A stretch of 64,000 nt of DNA from Antribacter soli (GCF_021568775.1 NZ_JAKGSG010000045.1:18029-82028), one strand, 5' to 3'; numbered from the stretch's first letter, positions 11,964-20,388 are shown. Numbers and translations are program-made. Notes: generated by a model from the letters alone, not told the origin.

Positions 11964-13316
11964 TCACGGCTGGATGCTCAGCACCCCCGTGCCGGCTCCG
12001 GACAGTACGGCGGCCCGCGCGTCCCCGGGCCGCATCGCGGCGTAGCCGTAGGGGACGGTGAAGTCCGTCGTCGAGGTCAGGTGGTCGTGCGCCGTCTCCT
12101 CGAACGCGTTGTCCCGAAGGTTCCAGGAGCCGCCCGTGTCGGTGCCGTACCACCAGCCGACCGGGCCCTGGATCTGGCCCGCGTGGCTGTCGGCGTTGCC
12201 GCTGCCCGTGCGGTAGAAGTAGTTCCCCTCGACCAGGACCTGGGCGCCGCCGCGGGCGTTGATCGCCGAGGTGCCGATGCTGTCGAAGTAGTTGTTCAGC
12301 ATGTGCACGTGCGCATACCGGATCAGCGGGACGCGCGTTTTGACGTTCTGGAAGTGGTTGAACGCGTAGGTGATGTTGTCGGGTGCGACCGACGGGTCGT
12401 CGGTGTGCCCCACCAGGGACGTCTTGTGGTGGTCATGGATGTAGTTCCACGAGACCGTCACGTACTGGGAGTTCTGCTTGATGTCGACGAGGCCGTCGTA
12501 GTAGTCCGGGTCGGCCGCAAGGTCGCTGTAGAGCTCGTTGTGGTCGATCCAGACGTTGGTCGAGTGGTCGGTGATGCTGACGGCGTCCTTGTCGCCCGTG
12601 TCGACGTGGTGGATCGCCAGGTTCTGGATCACGACGTCGTGCGAGCGCGTGACGGTGATGCCGACTCCGTCAAGCTCGCCGCTCGTTCCGACGCCGAGGA
12701 TCGAGACGTGCTGGACGTCCTTCACGTCGATCCTGCTCTCCGAGAGGTTGGCCTCGGAGATCGGGGTGTCGACGTAGATGACCAGGCCCTGGTCGGCGCC
12801 GCGGTCCCGGTGCTCTTCGAGCAGCGCGTACAGCGCGTTCCCGGCGCCGCCGTACTGGCCCGCGACGGCGGACAGGACGTACGCGTGCACGGTGGCCGCG
12901 CCCTGGCCCCCGCGGGTGCCGCCGTTCATCGACGCGTAGCCCGCCGCCGTACCTGCGCTGGGCGGCGGGGCCACGGACACCGCGGCCGCCTCCGCCTCCG
13001 CCGCCGCCGCGGCCTCGGCTGCTGCAGCCGCCTCCGCCGCAGCGGCCGCTTCGGCCGCAGCGGCTGCCTCGGCCGCGGCGGTGTCCGAGGGGCTCGGGCT
13101 GGGGCTCGGGCTGGCCGTCGCGGACGCCCTGGCGCTCGCGTCCGGCGACGAGGTGATCAAGGGGCGGTCAAACCGGGGATCGACCGACCCGTCGTTTCCG
13201 GCCATGTTCTCGGCGATGGTCGGCGCGAGAGCGGCGGCGGCACCGAGGACGACCGCGACGCCGACGACGACCGGCAGGAGCCACCGGGGGCGCAGGCGGG
13301 TCACGAATGATGCCAT
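11964..13316 (-). CDS. Secreted or anchored pectate lyase, polysaccharide lyase family 1
   Basis: 450 residues from ATG 13316, with AGGGAAG as ribosome site. Residues 10-30 are a hydrophobic signal or anchor. Next come a Ser/Pro linker and an unusual segment of about 35 residues of (A)nE repeats that should be a rigid helix. The catalytic parallel beta-helix starts near residue 130 and carries the PL1 motifs NVWIDHNELYS (vWiDH) and RVPLIRYAHVHMLNNY (RxPxxR...NN). PL1 enzymes cleave polygalacturonate by Ca-dependent beta-elimination outside the cell. The protein ends right after the beta-helix, but codons beyond the stop still read as a Pro/Thr linker. Confidence 0.88.
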   Translation of the reverse strand: MASFVTRLRPRWLLPVVVGVAVVLGAAAALAPTIAENMAGNDGSVDPRFDRPLITSSPDASARASATASPSPSPSPSDTAAAEAAAAAEAAAAAEAAAAAEAAAAAEAEAAAVSVAPPPSAGTAAGYASMNGGTRGGQGAATVHAYVLSAVAGQYGGAGNALYALLEEHRDRGADQGLVIYVDTPISEANLSESRIDVKDVQHVSILGVGTSGELDGVGITVTRSHDVVIQNLAIHHVDTGDKDAVSITDHSTNVWIDHNELYSDLAADPDYYDGLVDIKQNSQYVTVSWNYIHDHHKTSLVGHTDDPSVAPDNITYAFNHFQNVKTRVPLIRYAHVHMLNNYFDSIGTSAINARGGAQVLVEGNYFYRTGSGNADSHAGQIQGPVGWWYGTDTGGSWNLRDNAFEETAHDHLTSTTDFTVPYGYAAMRPGDARAAVLSGAGTGVLSIQP

Positions 13317-13698
13317 GGGGTCTCTTCCCTCTCGAGAGGCGAAAGAGGGAGGCCGGAAGGACGCGCCGCCCTCGGCTTCAGGCCAGACCCTGCACGGTTT
13401 CTGCACAGATCGTCAAGTCTTCGACGGCCCGCCGCTCGGGCCCGTCTCCACCGCGGTGGGACGCTCTGTTTGCGTGCATATGAGGGATATTGCGCGGCTG
13501 TCTACTTCGTCCGTTCTCGACATCGTTTCCGCGGGTCGAGCCAGCAGGCCAGGCTGGCGCCTACGTCAAACGCCAGCACTGGTAATGGGAAGACAAGGCA
13601 AAACGAAACCATCGGATCTGGGCGGGCGGGCGGGGGTTGGTCGGTCTGGGCAGTACCCGGCACGACAGCCGACGCCGGTCGCCCGCCCCCGGGCATGG
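13317..13698. other. Non-coding stretch upstream of the pectate lyase gene
   Basis: About 380 bases without a convincing gene on either strand. The part from 13480 to 13620 is noticeably lower in GC than its surroundings and presumably carries the pectate lyase promoter. I found no clear operator, and in particular no copy of the 14-base CebR-type palindrome seen at 51694. Confidence 0.6.
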
Positions 13699-13729
13699 CC
13701 GAGGGCCCTCCAGGTCGGAGGACCCTCGG
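13699..13729 (-). terminator. Terminator of the TetR-SRPBCC-MFS-Dabb block
   Basis: CCGAGGGCCCTCC and GGAGGACCCTCGG form a 13-bp stem with one mismatch around a 5-base loop. It lies 24 bases beyond the stop of the Dabb-domain gene. Confidence 0.7.
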
Positions 13730-13753
13730 TGCGGTCGCCGGTCTACGGTCGGG

Positions 13754-14173
13754 TCACCGCTCCCCGTGCGCGCCGGGTGCGGCGCTGCCCTTGTACTCGC
13801 CGAGGTCGGACACGAGCTGGGTCAGCGTCGCGTCGCTGTCGTAGCGGCGCTGGTGCAGCGCGGCGATCTTGGCGCCCATCTCCGGGTCGGGGTCGTCCGT
13901 GATGTCGAACGACGCGAACTTGTCGACGAGCGGCAGACCGACCTGGTCGGTGTTCCGGTGGGCGGGGTGGACGAGGTACTCCCAGTAGCCCTGGAGGTCC
14001 TCGATCATGAACGTCGCGCCCCACTCGTACTCGCCGCCGAAGTCGCGGCCGACCACGAAGGACTTCACGGACGGGATGACGCGGCCCTGGTTGCGCAGGC
14101 TCTCGAGGGCCTCCTCGATCTGGGCGGCGTCGGCGTCGGGGCGGAGGGTGAAGCGGTTGCCGTGGATGATCAT
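13754..14173 (-). CDS. Dabb (stress-responsive A/B barrel) domain protein
   Basis: 139 residues. The Dabb core runs from residue 1 to about 105: an N-terminal strand, the helix DAAQIEEALESLRNQGRVIPSVKSFVVGRDFG, then ATFMIEDLQGYWEYLVHPAHRN, which matches the family's Y-x-x-HP-x-H signature. Family members are small dimeric ferredoxin-like barrels, some of which are monooxygenases or cyclases; the substrate here is unknown. It is last in a same-strand block after the MFS exporter, 61 bases downstream of it, so it probably handles the same compound. Confidence 0.75.
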   Translation of the reverse strand: MIIHGNRFTLRPDADAAQIEEALESLRNQGRVIPSVKSFVVGRDFGGEYEWGATFMIEDLQGYWEYLVHPAHRNTDQVGLPLVDKFASFDITDDPDPEMGAKIAALHQRRYDSDATLTQLVSDLGEYKGSAAPGAHGER

Positions 14174-14234
14174 GATTCGTTCCTTGCGGTGGGTTCTTCG
14201 GTGGGTGTGGGCTGAGGGTGGTTCGAGGGTGTGG

Positions 14235-15479
14235 TCAGGTCCGGCGGGGCCGGAGCAGGAGGGGTGCGGCTACGGCCGCCCCGACGGCCGTGACGAGGCC
14301 GGCCCAGGTGAAGGCACCGCTCAGCCCGGCGGCGGCGACGAGCGGCCCGACGGCGATCGGTGAGGCGAACTGGCCCAGGAAGACGCCGGTCACGAGACCC
14401 GCGAGGACCTGACCGCGCCGGGCGGCCGGGGCCAGTTCGCCGAGCCGGAGGTTGAGGTTGGGCACCGTGAGCCCGACGCCGAGCCCGCCCACGAGCAGTC
14501 CCGCGACGACGACCGTGACCCCGTCGGCCCGCCCGACCAGGAACCAGCCGGTCCCGAGCGCCACCACACCGGTGAGGGTGATGGCCGCGGGGGACAGCCG
14601 GCGACGCACGGTGGGGAACGCGAGCGAGCCGAGCAGGCCGGTGAGCGTGGTCCCGGCGATCGCGACGCCGACCAGAGCCGGCCCGGCGCCGAGCTCGCCG
14701 AGCAGGAACGGGAGCTGGGTGGGCGCCATGTAGAACACGGCCGTCGCGGCGAACGCCAGGGCGTACAGGCCGAGAACCCGCCGGCGGAGCAGGCTCGTCC
14801 GGCCGGAGTCGGGCACGCCGTCGGCCGGGGCCGGTGGTCGTGCCACGGGGGCCGCACCGCCGGGAGCTGCGTCGCGGACCGTGACGAGCACCAGGACCGC
14901 GACGGGCACTGCGGCCGCGTACAGCCAGAACGGTGCCCGCCACCCCGTGCTTGCCAGCACCCCGGCCAGCGGCAGCAGCGCGACTCCGCCGAGGCTGGCC
15001 GCGGCCTGCTGGAACGCCAGGTAGGTGGCGCGCGCCGGCCCGGAGAACCAGTCGGTGAGCTGCGCCGTCACCGCGGTCGTCACGGCGCCCACGGCCAGGC
15101 CGAGCGCAGCTCGGGTGGCGAGGAGCACGCTCAGGTCGGTGACCACGAGCCCGGCCGTGCCGGCCGCCGCGTACAGCACCAGCCCGCCGAGCAGGACCGG
15201 CCGCCGGCCGAGCCGGTCGGTGAGGAGACCGGCGAACGGCGCGCTGAGCCCGATGGCCAGGGACGTGATCGTGAGGGCGAGCCGTACGAGCACGTCGTCC
15301 TGGTAGACCTCGGCCATGGCGGGCAGGCTGGGGGCGATGACCGCCGCGGCCATGATCGTCAGGCTCGCCGCGGAGAGCACTGCCGTGCGGGCGGCCCGGC
15401 TCGGGCCGACGGCGGTGGCCGCCGCCCCCGTCGTCGCACCCGCCGCCGTCGCGACGCGGGCGTTCGCGGTCAGGCTCAT
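14235..15479 (-). CDS. MFS transporter (drug:H+ antiporter type)
   Basis: 414 residues from ATG 15479, preceded by GGGAAGG. Twelve hydrophobic segments are evident. The conserved loop 2-3 motif A is present as GLLTDRLGRRPVLLGG, and motif C-like glycines occur in segment 5. The loop between segments 6 and 7 is Pro/Ala-rich. It probably exports a small toxic molecule across the membrane. It lies 29 bases after the SRPBCC gene and is under the same upstream TetR operator. The substrate cannot be told from sequence. Confidence 0.85.
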   Translation of the reverse strand: MSLTANARVATAAGATTGAAATAVGPSRAARTAVLSAASLTIMAAAVIAPSLPAMAEVYQDDVLVRLALTITSLAIGLSAPFAGLLTDRLGRRPVLLGGLVLYAAAGTAGLVVTDLSVLLATRAALGLAVGAVTTAVTAQLTDWFSGPARATYLAFQQAAASLGGVALLPLAGVLASTGWRAPFWLYAAAVPVAVLVLVTVRDAAPGGAAPVARPPAPADGVPDSGRTSLLRRRVLGLYALAFAATAVFYMAPTQLPFLLGELGAGPALVGVAIAGTTLTGLLGSLAFPTVRRRLSPAAITLTGVVALGTGWFLVGRADGVTVVVAGLLVGGLGVGLTVPNLNLRLGELAPAARRGQVLAGLVTGVFLGQFASPIAVGPLVAAAGLSGAFTWAGLVTAVGAAVAAPLLLRPRRT

Positions 15480-15508
15480 GTCGTGGCCCTTCCCGGTCGT
15501 GTGCGGGC

Positions 15509-16138
15509 TCAGTCCCACAGGCTCAGGGCTGCACCGAACATGAGCACAGGGACCAGCAGCCACGGCTCGGCCAGGACGAAGGCGGCCGTGATCAGGACTG
15601 CGCCCCAGGCCAGCCCCTTGGCGAAGCGGCGCCGCCTCGTGCGCTTCGTCTGCTCGGCGGCCCTGGTCTCGGCGGTCTGGCGCAGGAGCTCGAGCCAGTT
15701 CCCGAGGGATGCGTCGAGCGCGGCGCGCAGGTTGTCGGTGTCGGCCCGGACGGGGTCGCCCTCCCAGGACTCGGCCGTGCGCACGACGGTGGCGTCGCCG
15801 TCGGCGGTGAAGGTCCACTCGTGGATGCCGGTGATGCCCATGGCCGGCCCGCCCCACAGGATCCGGTGCGGCGCGTCGAGGGCGTAGACCGTGGAGGTGA
15901 CGTCGAGGCCGTGCGTGCTCCAGCGGAACGTCGCGCCGGGCTGGAGCGGGCCGTCGGTGTGGGCGGTGTCGACGTCGGTCTGCCAGGTGGGCCAGGCGTC
16001 GACGTCGGTGTGCAGCCGCCACACCTGCTCGATCGGCGCGGCGATGCGGATCTCGCGGCGAACGACGACGGTCGCGGCGTCGTCGATGCCGGTGGGGGCC
16101 CCGGACTGGTCGGTGGTCTGGGTCGTGTGCTGGGTCAT
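15509..16138 (-). CDS. SRPBCC-fold protein with C-terminal membrane segment
   Basis: 209 residues. The SRPBCC/polyketide-cyclase-like fold spans about 20-155: VVVRREIRIAAPIEQVWRLHTDVDAWPTW, then ATFRWSTHGLDVTSTVYALD, HEWTFTADGDATVVRTAESWEG and the long C-terminal helix LRAALDASLGNWLELLRQ. A basic RTRRRRFAKG stretch and one hydrophobic segment (about 180-200) follow, so the domain is probably tethered to the inner face of the membrane. The fold binds hydrophobic ligands. First gene of the TetR-controlled block; an operator lies 21 bases upstream. Confidence 0.75.
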   Translation of the reverse strand: MTQHTTQTTDQSGAPTGIDDAATVVVRREIRIAAPIEQVWRLHTDVDAWPTWQTDVDTAHTDGPLQPGATFRWSTHGLDVTSTVYALDAPHRILWGGPAMGITGIHEWTFTADGDATVVRTAESWEGDPVRADTDNLRAALDASLGNWLELLRQTAETRAAEQTKRTRRRRFAKGLAWGAVLITAAFVLAEPWLLVPVLMFGAALSLWD

Positions 16139-16158
16139 GTCGGTCTCCGTTCGGGTAA

Positions 16159-16174
16159 GAGTGAACAGTCACTC
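16159..16174. promoter_or_regulatory. TetR operator upstream of the SRPBCC-MFS-Dabb genes
   Basis: GAGTGAACAGTCACTC: GAGTGA and TCACTC half-sites separated by 4 bases. The same half-sites recur upstream of the tetR gene at 16798-16817, with extended shared sequence TGAGTGACTGT...TCACTC on one strand. Confidence 0.7.
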
Positions 16175-16237
16175 ACTTGATTGGCTGAAGAGGGTCAGGT
16201 CGGGAGGTGTCGGGCAGGGGAGCCCTGAGGGTGGCCG

Positions 16238-16795
16238 TCAGGCCGGGTGCCGGATGCCCTCGGTGAGGAGCCGGGCCCAGTCCTCGGGCACGTCGTCGAT
16301 CTGCGCGGTCACGATCAGGTGGCACAGCTGGCCGAAGGCGATGAACCGCTGGACCGCCTCGTCGGAGGCCCGGGAGCGGCTCTTGGCGTAGTCGACCACC
16401 TGCCGGAGCCCGGCGCGCAGCGCCGCGCCGATCTCCGGCACGTCCGCCACCGACTGTGCGTGCACCTGCAGCATGAGCAGCGTGCGGTCGCCGATGAGCT
16501 CGGCGTACGCGCCGCCCATCGCGTGCAGCACGCCGTCGGGCGACGGGTCCTGAGCGCGGTCCGCGCCGGCGGCCAGCGACTCGACCACCTGGGCGAAGCA
16601 GGTCTCCAGAGCGGTGACGAAGAGCCGCTCCTTGCTGGGGTAGAGCTTGATGACGTAGGCCGGCGAGATCTTCGCCGCGCGAGCGACGTCGGCGATCGTC
16701 GTGCCGTGGAAGCCGCCGCCGGCGAACTCCCGCACGGCGGCCGCGGCGACGACCGGCTTGCGGAGCTCTGCGGTGGAGAGGGCTGTCCTTGTCAT
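16238..16795 (-). CDS. TetR-family repressor
   Basis: 185 residues. The N-terminal helix-turn-helix is at about residues 20-65 (AVREFAGGGFHGTTIADVARAAKISPAYVIKLYPSKERLF), followed by an all-helical ligand/dimer domain. Near-identical palindromes lie just upstream of this gene and upstream of the next gene on the same strand, so it most likely represses itself and the SRPBCC-MFS-Dabb genes, released by the exported compound. The inducer is unknown. Confidence 0.88.
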   Translation of the reverse strand: MTRTALSTAELRKPVVAAAAVREFAGGGFHGTTIADVARAAKISPAYVIKLYPSKERLFVTALETCFAQVVESLAAGADRAQDPSPDGVLHAMGGAYAELIGDRTLLMLQVHAQSVADVPEIGAALRAGLRQVVDYAKSRSRASDEAVQRFIAFGQLCHLIVTAQIDDVPEDWARLLTEGIRHPA

Positions 16796-16797
16796 GT

Positions 16798-16817
16798 GAG
16801 TGACTGTACATTCACTC
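16798..16817. promoter_or_regulatory. TetR autoregulatory operator
   Basis: GAGTGACTGTACATTCACTC: GAGTGA/TCACTC half-sites around an 8-base centre containing GTAC. It begins 3 bases before the tetR start codon, so binding should block initiation of tetR. Confidence 0.7.
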
Positions 16818-16860
16818 TTGCCGGTGACGCAAGTCGTGGAACGGAGTCAGGCTCGCTCGG

Positions 16861-18435
16861 TCAGAGCTCCCGGCGGAACGCCCGCCCGCGCGCGTACGCG
16901 TGGAAGCGGTCGAGCATCTCGATCTGCCGGCGTGCCAGGACGATGAGCTCGTCGAACTGCCCGGGGTCCAACCCGATCTCGGCGGCGTGCTCGCGTAGCG
17001 TCTGCCAACCGCCGATCTTGCCCAGCACCGCGGACCGCATGAGCTCCGCCTCGAGCACCGCCGTCATCGGCGACCGCTGCGCGATCCGGCCGTTCAGCGT
17101 GAGCCGCCCCGCCTTCTCGGTGAGCCACGCCGCCACCTGCCGGTACCGACGCCGCGGCACCCCGAGGCGGTCGAGCAGCTCGCGGTAGAGCTCCCGCTCG
17201 CCGCGCAGCTGCTCGGTGGCCTCGGCCAGCTCGGCGTGGAAGGGCGTGTCCCGGTGGGTCCCGGTCATGAGCTCCATGCGCTCGAGGCCCGCCGTCGCGC
17301 CGGAGAAGTGGTCGGAGAGGTAGAGCCCGAACAGGAAGCGATCCATCGAGTCCGGGATCCGCACGTCCCTGTCGTGCCGCAGTGGCATGACGGACGCGCC
17401 CGCGGGCCGGGCCGTCCCCGGGTGCAGGGGAGCAGAGCGCAGCCCCTGCCCGACGGCGATACCCCCGAGCAGCTCCTCGACCGCATCCTCGGCGGTGCGG
17501 CGCGGCGCCCAGCCCAGCTCGGTCCTGATCCGGGTGGTGTCGAGCACGGGCGCGCCCATCGCCATGTCGAGCCAGCCGGGATCGGGACGGACCACGTGGC
17601 CGCGATACGCCGCGGTGAGCGCGAGGCGGACGACGGCGGGCGGCACCTCGACGAGCCTGCCGTGGTCGACGATCCGCGCGAGGTCCTTGCCGTCGAGCAG
17701 GTCGTCCGCCCCGACGTTGAACGCCCCGCGGGCCCGCTCCACGATCACGCGTCGGTAGGCGTCCGCGACGTCGTCGGCGTGCGCGGCCTGCATGCGCACC
17801 CCCGTGGGCAGCGGCACCGCGGGCAGCCGGCCGTACCGCAGGAGCCGCACAGGCACGAGAGGGCCGAGGAAGTACCGCACGATCGACTGGGCGGCGTCGG
17901 CCTGGAAGGTCAGCGCCGGCCGCAGCCGCGCCACGGTCACCTCGGGATGCTCGGCCTCGAGCTCGTCGAGCACCCTCTCCTGCGCCGCCTTGTCGACGCT
18001 GTAGTGCGACGTCGGGATGCCCTGGGTCGGCCAGTCCTCCCGCCGCGGCACGTCGTCGTCGACGGGCGAGTACGCCCCCACCGACGAGGCGACGACCAGG
18101 TGCGGCACGCCCGCGCGGACGACGGCCTGGGCCACCCGGCGGGTGCCCTCCACGTTGGTGCGGCGGAGCAGGTCGCGCTCGCGGTTCGGCTGGACGAGCC
18201 AGGCGAGGTGGACGACGGCGTCGGCGCCGCGGAAGTGCTCGGCGAGCAGCGCGACGACGTCGGTGTCCTCGGCCGCGATGTCGACGGGAGCCCACTCGGC
18301 GCCCCGGTACGGTTCGGCGCTCCGGTCCGGCAGGCGCCGGGCGATCCCCAGCACCGACGTGACCTGCGGCTCCTCGTGCAGGGCGCGCAGCAGTGCGGTC
18401 CCGACGTTCCCTGTGGCTCCGACGACGACGACGCG
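16861..18435 (-). CDS. NAD-dependent epimerase/dehydratase with long helical C-terminal extension
   Basis: 524 residues from ATG 18435. Residues 1-310 are an extended-SDR Rossmann domain: GATGNVG (7-13), VVHLAWLVQP, a VVASSVGAYSP strand, and SxnYxxxK read as SHYSVDKAAQE. After a Pro/Ala linker, residues about 330-524 form a mostly helical region (FGLYLSDHFSGATAGLERMELM... to the end) that I do not recognise and that is absent from ordinary epimerases of about 320 residues. Cytoplasmic. It is divergent from a DNA glycosylase gene. Substrate unknown. Confidence 0.75.
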   Translation of the reverse strand, partial: RVVVVGATGNVGTALLRALHEEPQVTSVLGIARRLPDRSAEPYRGAEWAPVDIAAEDTDVVALLAEHFRGADAVVHLAWLVQPNRERDLLRRTNVEGTRRVAQAVVRAGVPHLVVASSVGAYSPVDDDVPRREDWPTQGIPTSHYSVDKAAQERVLDELEAEHPEVTVARLRPALTFQADAAQSIVRYFLGPLVPVRLLRYGRLPAVPLPTGVRMQAAHADDVADAYRRVIVERARGAFNVGADDLLDGKDLARIVDHGRLVEVPPAVVRLALTAAYRGHVVRPDPGWLDMAMGAPVLDTTRIRTELGWAPRRTAEDAVEELLGGIAVGQGLRSAPLHPGTARPAGASVMPLRHDRDVRIPDSMDRFLFGLYLSDHFSGATAGLERMELMTGTHRDTPFHAELAEATEQLRGERELYRELLDRLGVPRRRYRQVAAWLTEKAGRLTLNGRIAQRSPMTAVLEAELMRSAVLGKIGGWQTLREHAAEIGLDPGQFDELIVLARRQIEMLDRFHAYARGRAFRREL

Positions 18436-18504
18436 CATGGAGCCACGGTGGCACCGGTGCGGGGTGCACGCACCCGGCGCCCGCTCACGATCGTCGGCCG
18501 AGGC

Positions 18505-19425
18505 GTGATCCACTGGAGTGTGCTCACGGTCCGCCACACGTCGCCGCGCCGGCTCGACGTCGCCCTCACGCTCGGGCCGCTCGGACACGGCCCGGCGGAC
18601 CCCACGTTCCATCGCGCGGCCGACGGGTCGGTCTGGCGCACGTCGTTGCTGCGTACCGGCCCGGTGACGCAGCGGTTCGTGCCGGCCGGGCCGAACGAGG
18701 TGGTGGTACACCTGTGGGGCGACGGCGCCCGCGAGGCGGCCGAGGCGCTGCCGGTGCTGCTCGGCGAGGACGACGACTCCACGGGCTTCGTGCCGCCGCC
18801 GCAGGTGCGGGACGCCTGTCGCCGGGCCGCGGGCCTGCGGATGTCGGCCAGCGGCCGGGTGCTGGAGGCGCTCGTGCCTGCCGTGCTGGAGCAGCGTGTG
18901 CAGACGGTGACGGCGCACCGGGCGTGGCGGTGGCTCCTCACCCGGCACGGCACGCCGGCACCCGGGCCGATTCCCGACGGGATGCGGGTCGTGCCCGACG
19001 CGCGAACGTGGGCCCGCATCCCGGTGTGGGAGTGGCACCGCGCCGGCGTCGATCCGGGACGCGCCCGCACGGTGGTGCGGTGTGCACAGGTGGCACCGCG
19101 GCTGGAGGAGGCGTGCGCTATGGCGCCCGCCGAGGCGCGCACCCGGCTGGAGAAGGTGCCGGGCGTGGGCGTGTGGACGTCGGCCGAGGTAGCGCAGCGT
19201 GCGTTCGGGGACCCGGATGCCGTGTCCGTGGGTGACTTCCACCTGGCGGCCGCTGTCGGCTGGGCGTTGGCCGGCGAGCGCACGGACGACGACGGGATGC
19301 TGCGGCTTCTGGCGCCGTATGCGCCGCACCGGCAACGGGTGGTCCGCCTGCTGATGATCGACGGGCGGCACCGGGCGCCGCGGCGCGGGCCGCGGCTGCC
19401 GCTCGCCGACTACCGAGCGTTCTGA
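18505..19425 (+). CDS. HhH-GPD DNA glycosylase (AlkA-like 3-methyladenine type)
   Basis: About 306 residues from GTG 18505; GTG 18520 is an equally possible start, so the N-terminus is uncertain. The C-terminal half carries the helix-hairpin-helix ARTRLEKVPGVGVWTSAEVAQ and the catalytic aspartate in SVGDFHLA (Asp244 from the chosen start), the HhH-GPD signature. There is no FeS cluster Cys set, unlike MutY/Nth. The enzyme would excise alkylated bases in base-excision repair. It stands alone and is divergent from the epimerase. Confidence 0.8.
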   Translation: MIHWSVLTVRHTSPRRLDVALTLGPLGHGPADPTFHRAADGSVWRTSLLRTGPVTQRFVPAGPNEVVVHLWGDGAREAAEALPVLLGEDDDSTGFVPPPQVRDACRRAAGLRMSASGRVLEALVPAVLEQRVQTVTAHRAWRWLLTRHGTPAPGPIPDGMRVVPDARTWARIPVWEWHRAGVDPGRARTVVRCAQVAPRLEEACAMAPAEARTRLEKVPGVGVWTSAEVAQRAFGDPDAVSVGDFHLAAAVGWALAGERTDDDGMLRLLAPYAPHRQRVVRLLMIDGRHRAPRRGPRLPLADYRAF

Positions 19426-19470
19426 CGCCGCACCCGAACGACGCCGCTGCGCGCACCGGTGGGCCGTGCC

Positions 19471-19500
19471 GTAACTTTACCGTACGTACGGTAAAGTTAC
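19471..19500. promoter_or_regulatory. Perfect 30-bp palindromic operator
   Basis: GTAACTTTACCGTAC followed by its exact reverse complement GTACGGTAAAGTTAC, ending 4 bases before the tetR start. It is far more AT-rich than its surroundings. The inner ACCGTACGTACGGT core has the form of a TetR/QacR-type site. It overlaps the expected promoter of the tetR-SMR operon. Confidence 0.85.
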
Positions 19501-19504
19501 GGCC

Positions 19505-20035
19505 ATGAGGCCAAGCCAACGAGAAGAGACGCTCGACGCCGCTCTGCGTGTCGTGAACGAGCAGGGCGCCGACATCACCTTCGAGTCGGTGTCGAAGGCC
19601 GCCGGGATGACCAAGGCCGGGCTCATGTACCACTTCGCGACGAAGGAACAGCTGATGACGGCGCTCGTCGAGCACGTGATCGCGCGATGGAAAGCCGAGA
19701 TGGCAGCAGAGCTGGGGCGTCCCGTGGAGGACTCGACCCCTCGCGAGCGGGTGCAGGCGTTCCTGCAGTTCGCGGTGGGAGGTGGGGCAGAGATGGCCGA
19801 CTTCGTCGTCTTTGCAGAGTCGATCCGCAATCCCGTCATCGCCAAGCCCTGGCTCGAATACCTGAGGACCTGGTTCGACTTCGACACGGAGTCGGACGTC
19901 GATCTGCTCGTGCCCTGGCTGGCAGCGAATGGCGCGTGGATCGTCGAGGCGACCGGGGTGGTCGCTCTCACCCCTGAGCAGCGCTCGCACCTGATCGCGA
20001 CGCTGCAGACCCTGATCGAAGGGCGGTCGGCATGA
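19505..20035 (+). CDS. TetR-family repressor of the SMR pair
   Basis: 176 residues. The helix-turn-helix at about 10-55 reads TLDAALRVVNEQGADITFESVSKAAGMTKAGLMYHFATKEQL; the rest is a helical ligand domain. A perfect palindrome lies immediately upstream, and the stop overlaps the start of the first SMR gene (ATGA), so regulator and efflux pump form one autoregulated operon. The likely inducer is a cationic hydrophobic compound exported by the pump. Confidence 0.9.
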   Translation: MRPSQREETLDAALRVVNEQGADITFESVSKAAGMTKAGLMYHFATKEQLMTALVEHVIARWKAEMAAELGRPVEDSTPRERVQAFLQFAVGGGAEMADFVVFAESIRNPVIAKPWLEYLRTWFDFDTESDVDLLVPWLAANGAWIVEATGVVALTPEQRSHLIATLQTLIEGRSA

Positions 20036-20388
20036 AGACCGGGTGGATCCTCGCTCTCGCCATCGTCCTCGAGGTCAGCGCCACACTCGCTCTGCGAGCC
20101 GCGGTGGACCAGCCGTGGTGGGCGGTCATCACCGTCGCGGGGTACGCCGGGGCCTTTGTCGCCCTCGCAGCGCTGCTGCGCCAAGGGGCGTCCATCGGAA
20201 CCGTCTATGCGATCTGGGCCGCATCCGGTGTCGCGCTCACCGCGCTGCTCGCCGCGCTGGTGTTCGGCGAGCAGCTGACGATCGGCATCGGGGCCGGTAT
20301 CGCGATCATCATCGCGGGTGTCGTACTCGTGGAGACGGGGCACGGGGCTCCCGAGCTCAAGGCTGAACTCGAGGAGGACCCCGCATGA
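20032..20388 (+). CDS. Small multidrug resistance (SMR) efflux subunit 1
   Basis: 118 residues with four transmembrane helices. The catalytic glutamate of the family is Glu14 in LEVSATLALRAA, and YAIWAASGVALTALLAALVFGE matches the SMR signature in helix 3. A short charged tail (ELKAELEEDPA) is longer than usual. SMR pumps exchange protons for cationic drugs or guanidinium-type compounds. Start and stop overlap their neighbours by 4 bases, so it is tightly coupled with subunit 2, as in EbrAB or YkkCD heterodimers. Confidence 0.9.
   Translation: MKTGWILALAIVLEVSATLALRAAVDQPWWAVITVAGYAGAFVALAALLRQGASIGTVYAIWAASGVALTALLAALVFGEQLTIGIGAGIAIIIAGVVLVETGHGAPELKAELEEDPA

Noticed and set aside
13479..13490. 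Shared 12-base string ATGAGGGATATT here and at 49268
   Set aside because: Both lie upstream of minus-strand genes, but at different distances, without symmetry; likely coincidence or generic promoter sequence.
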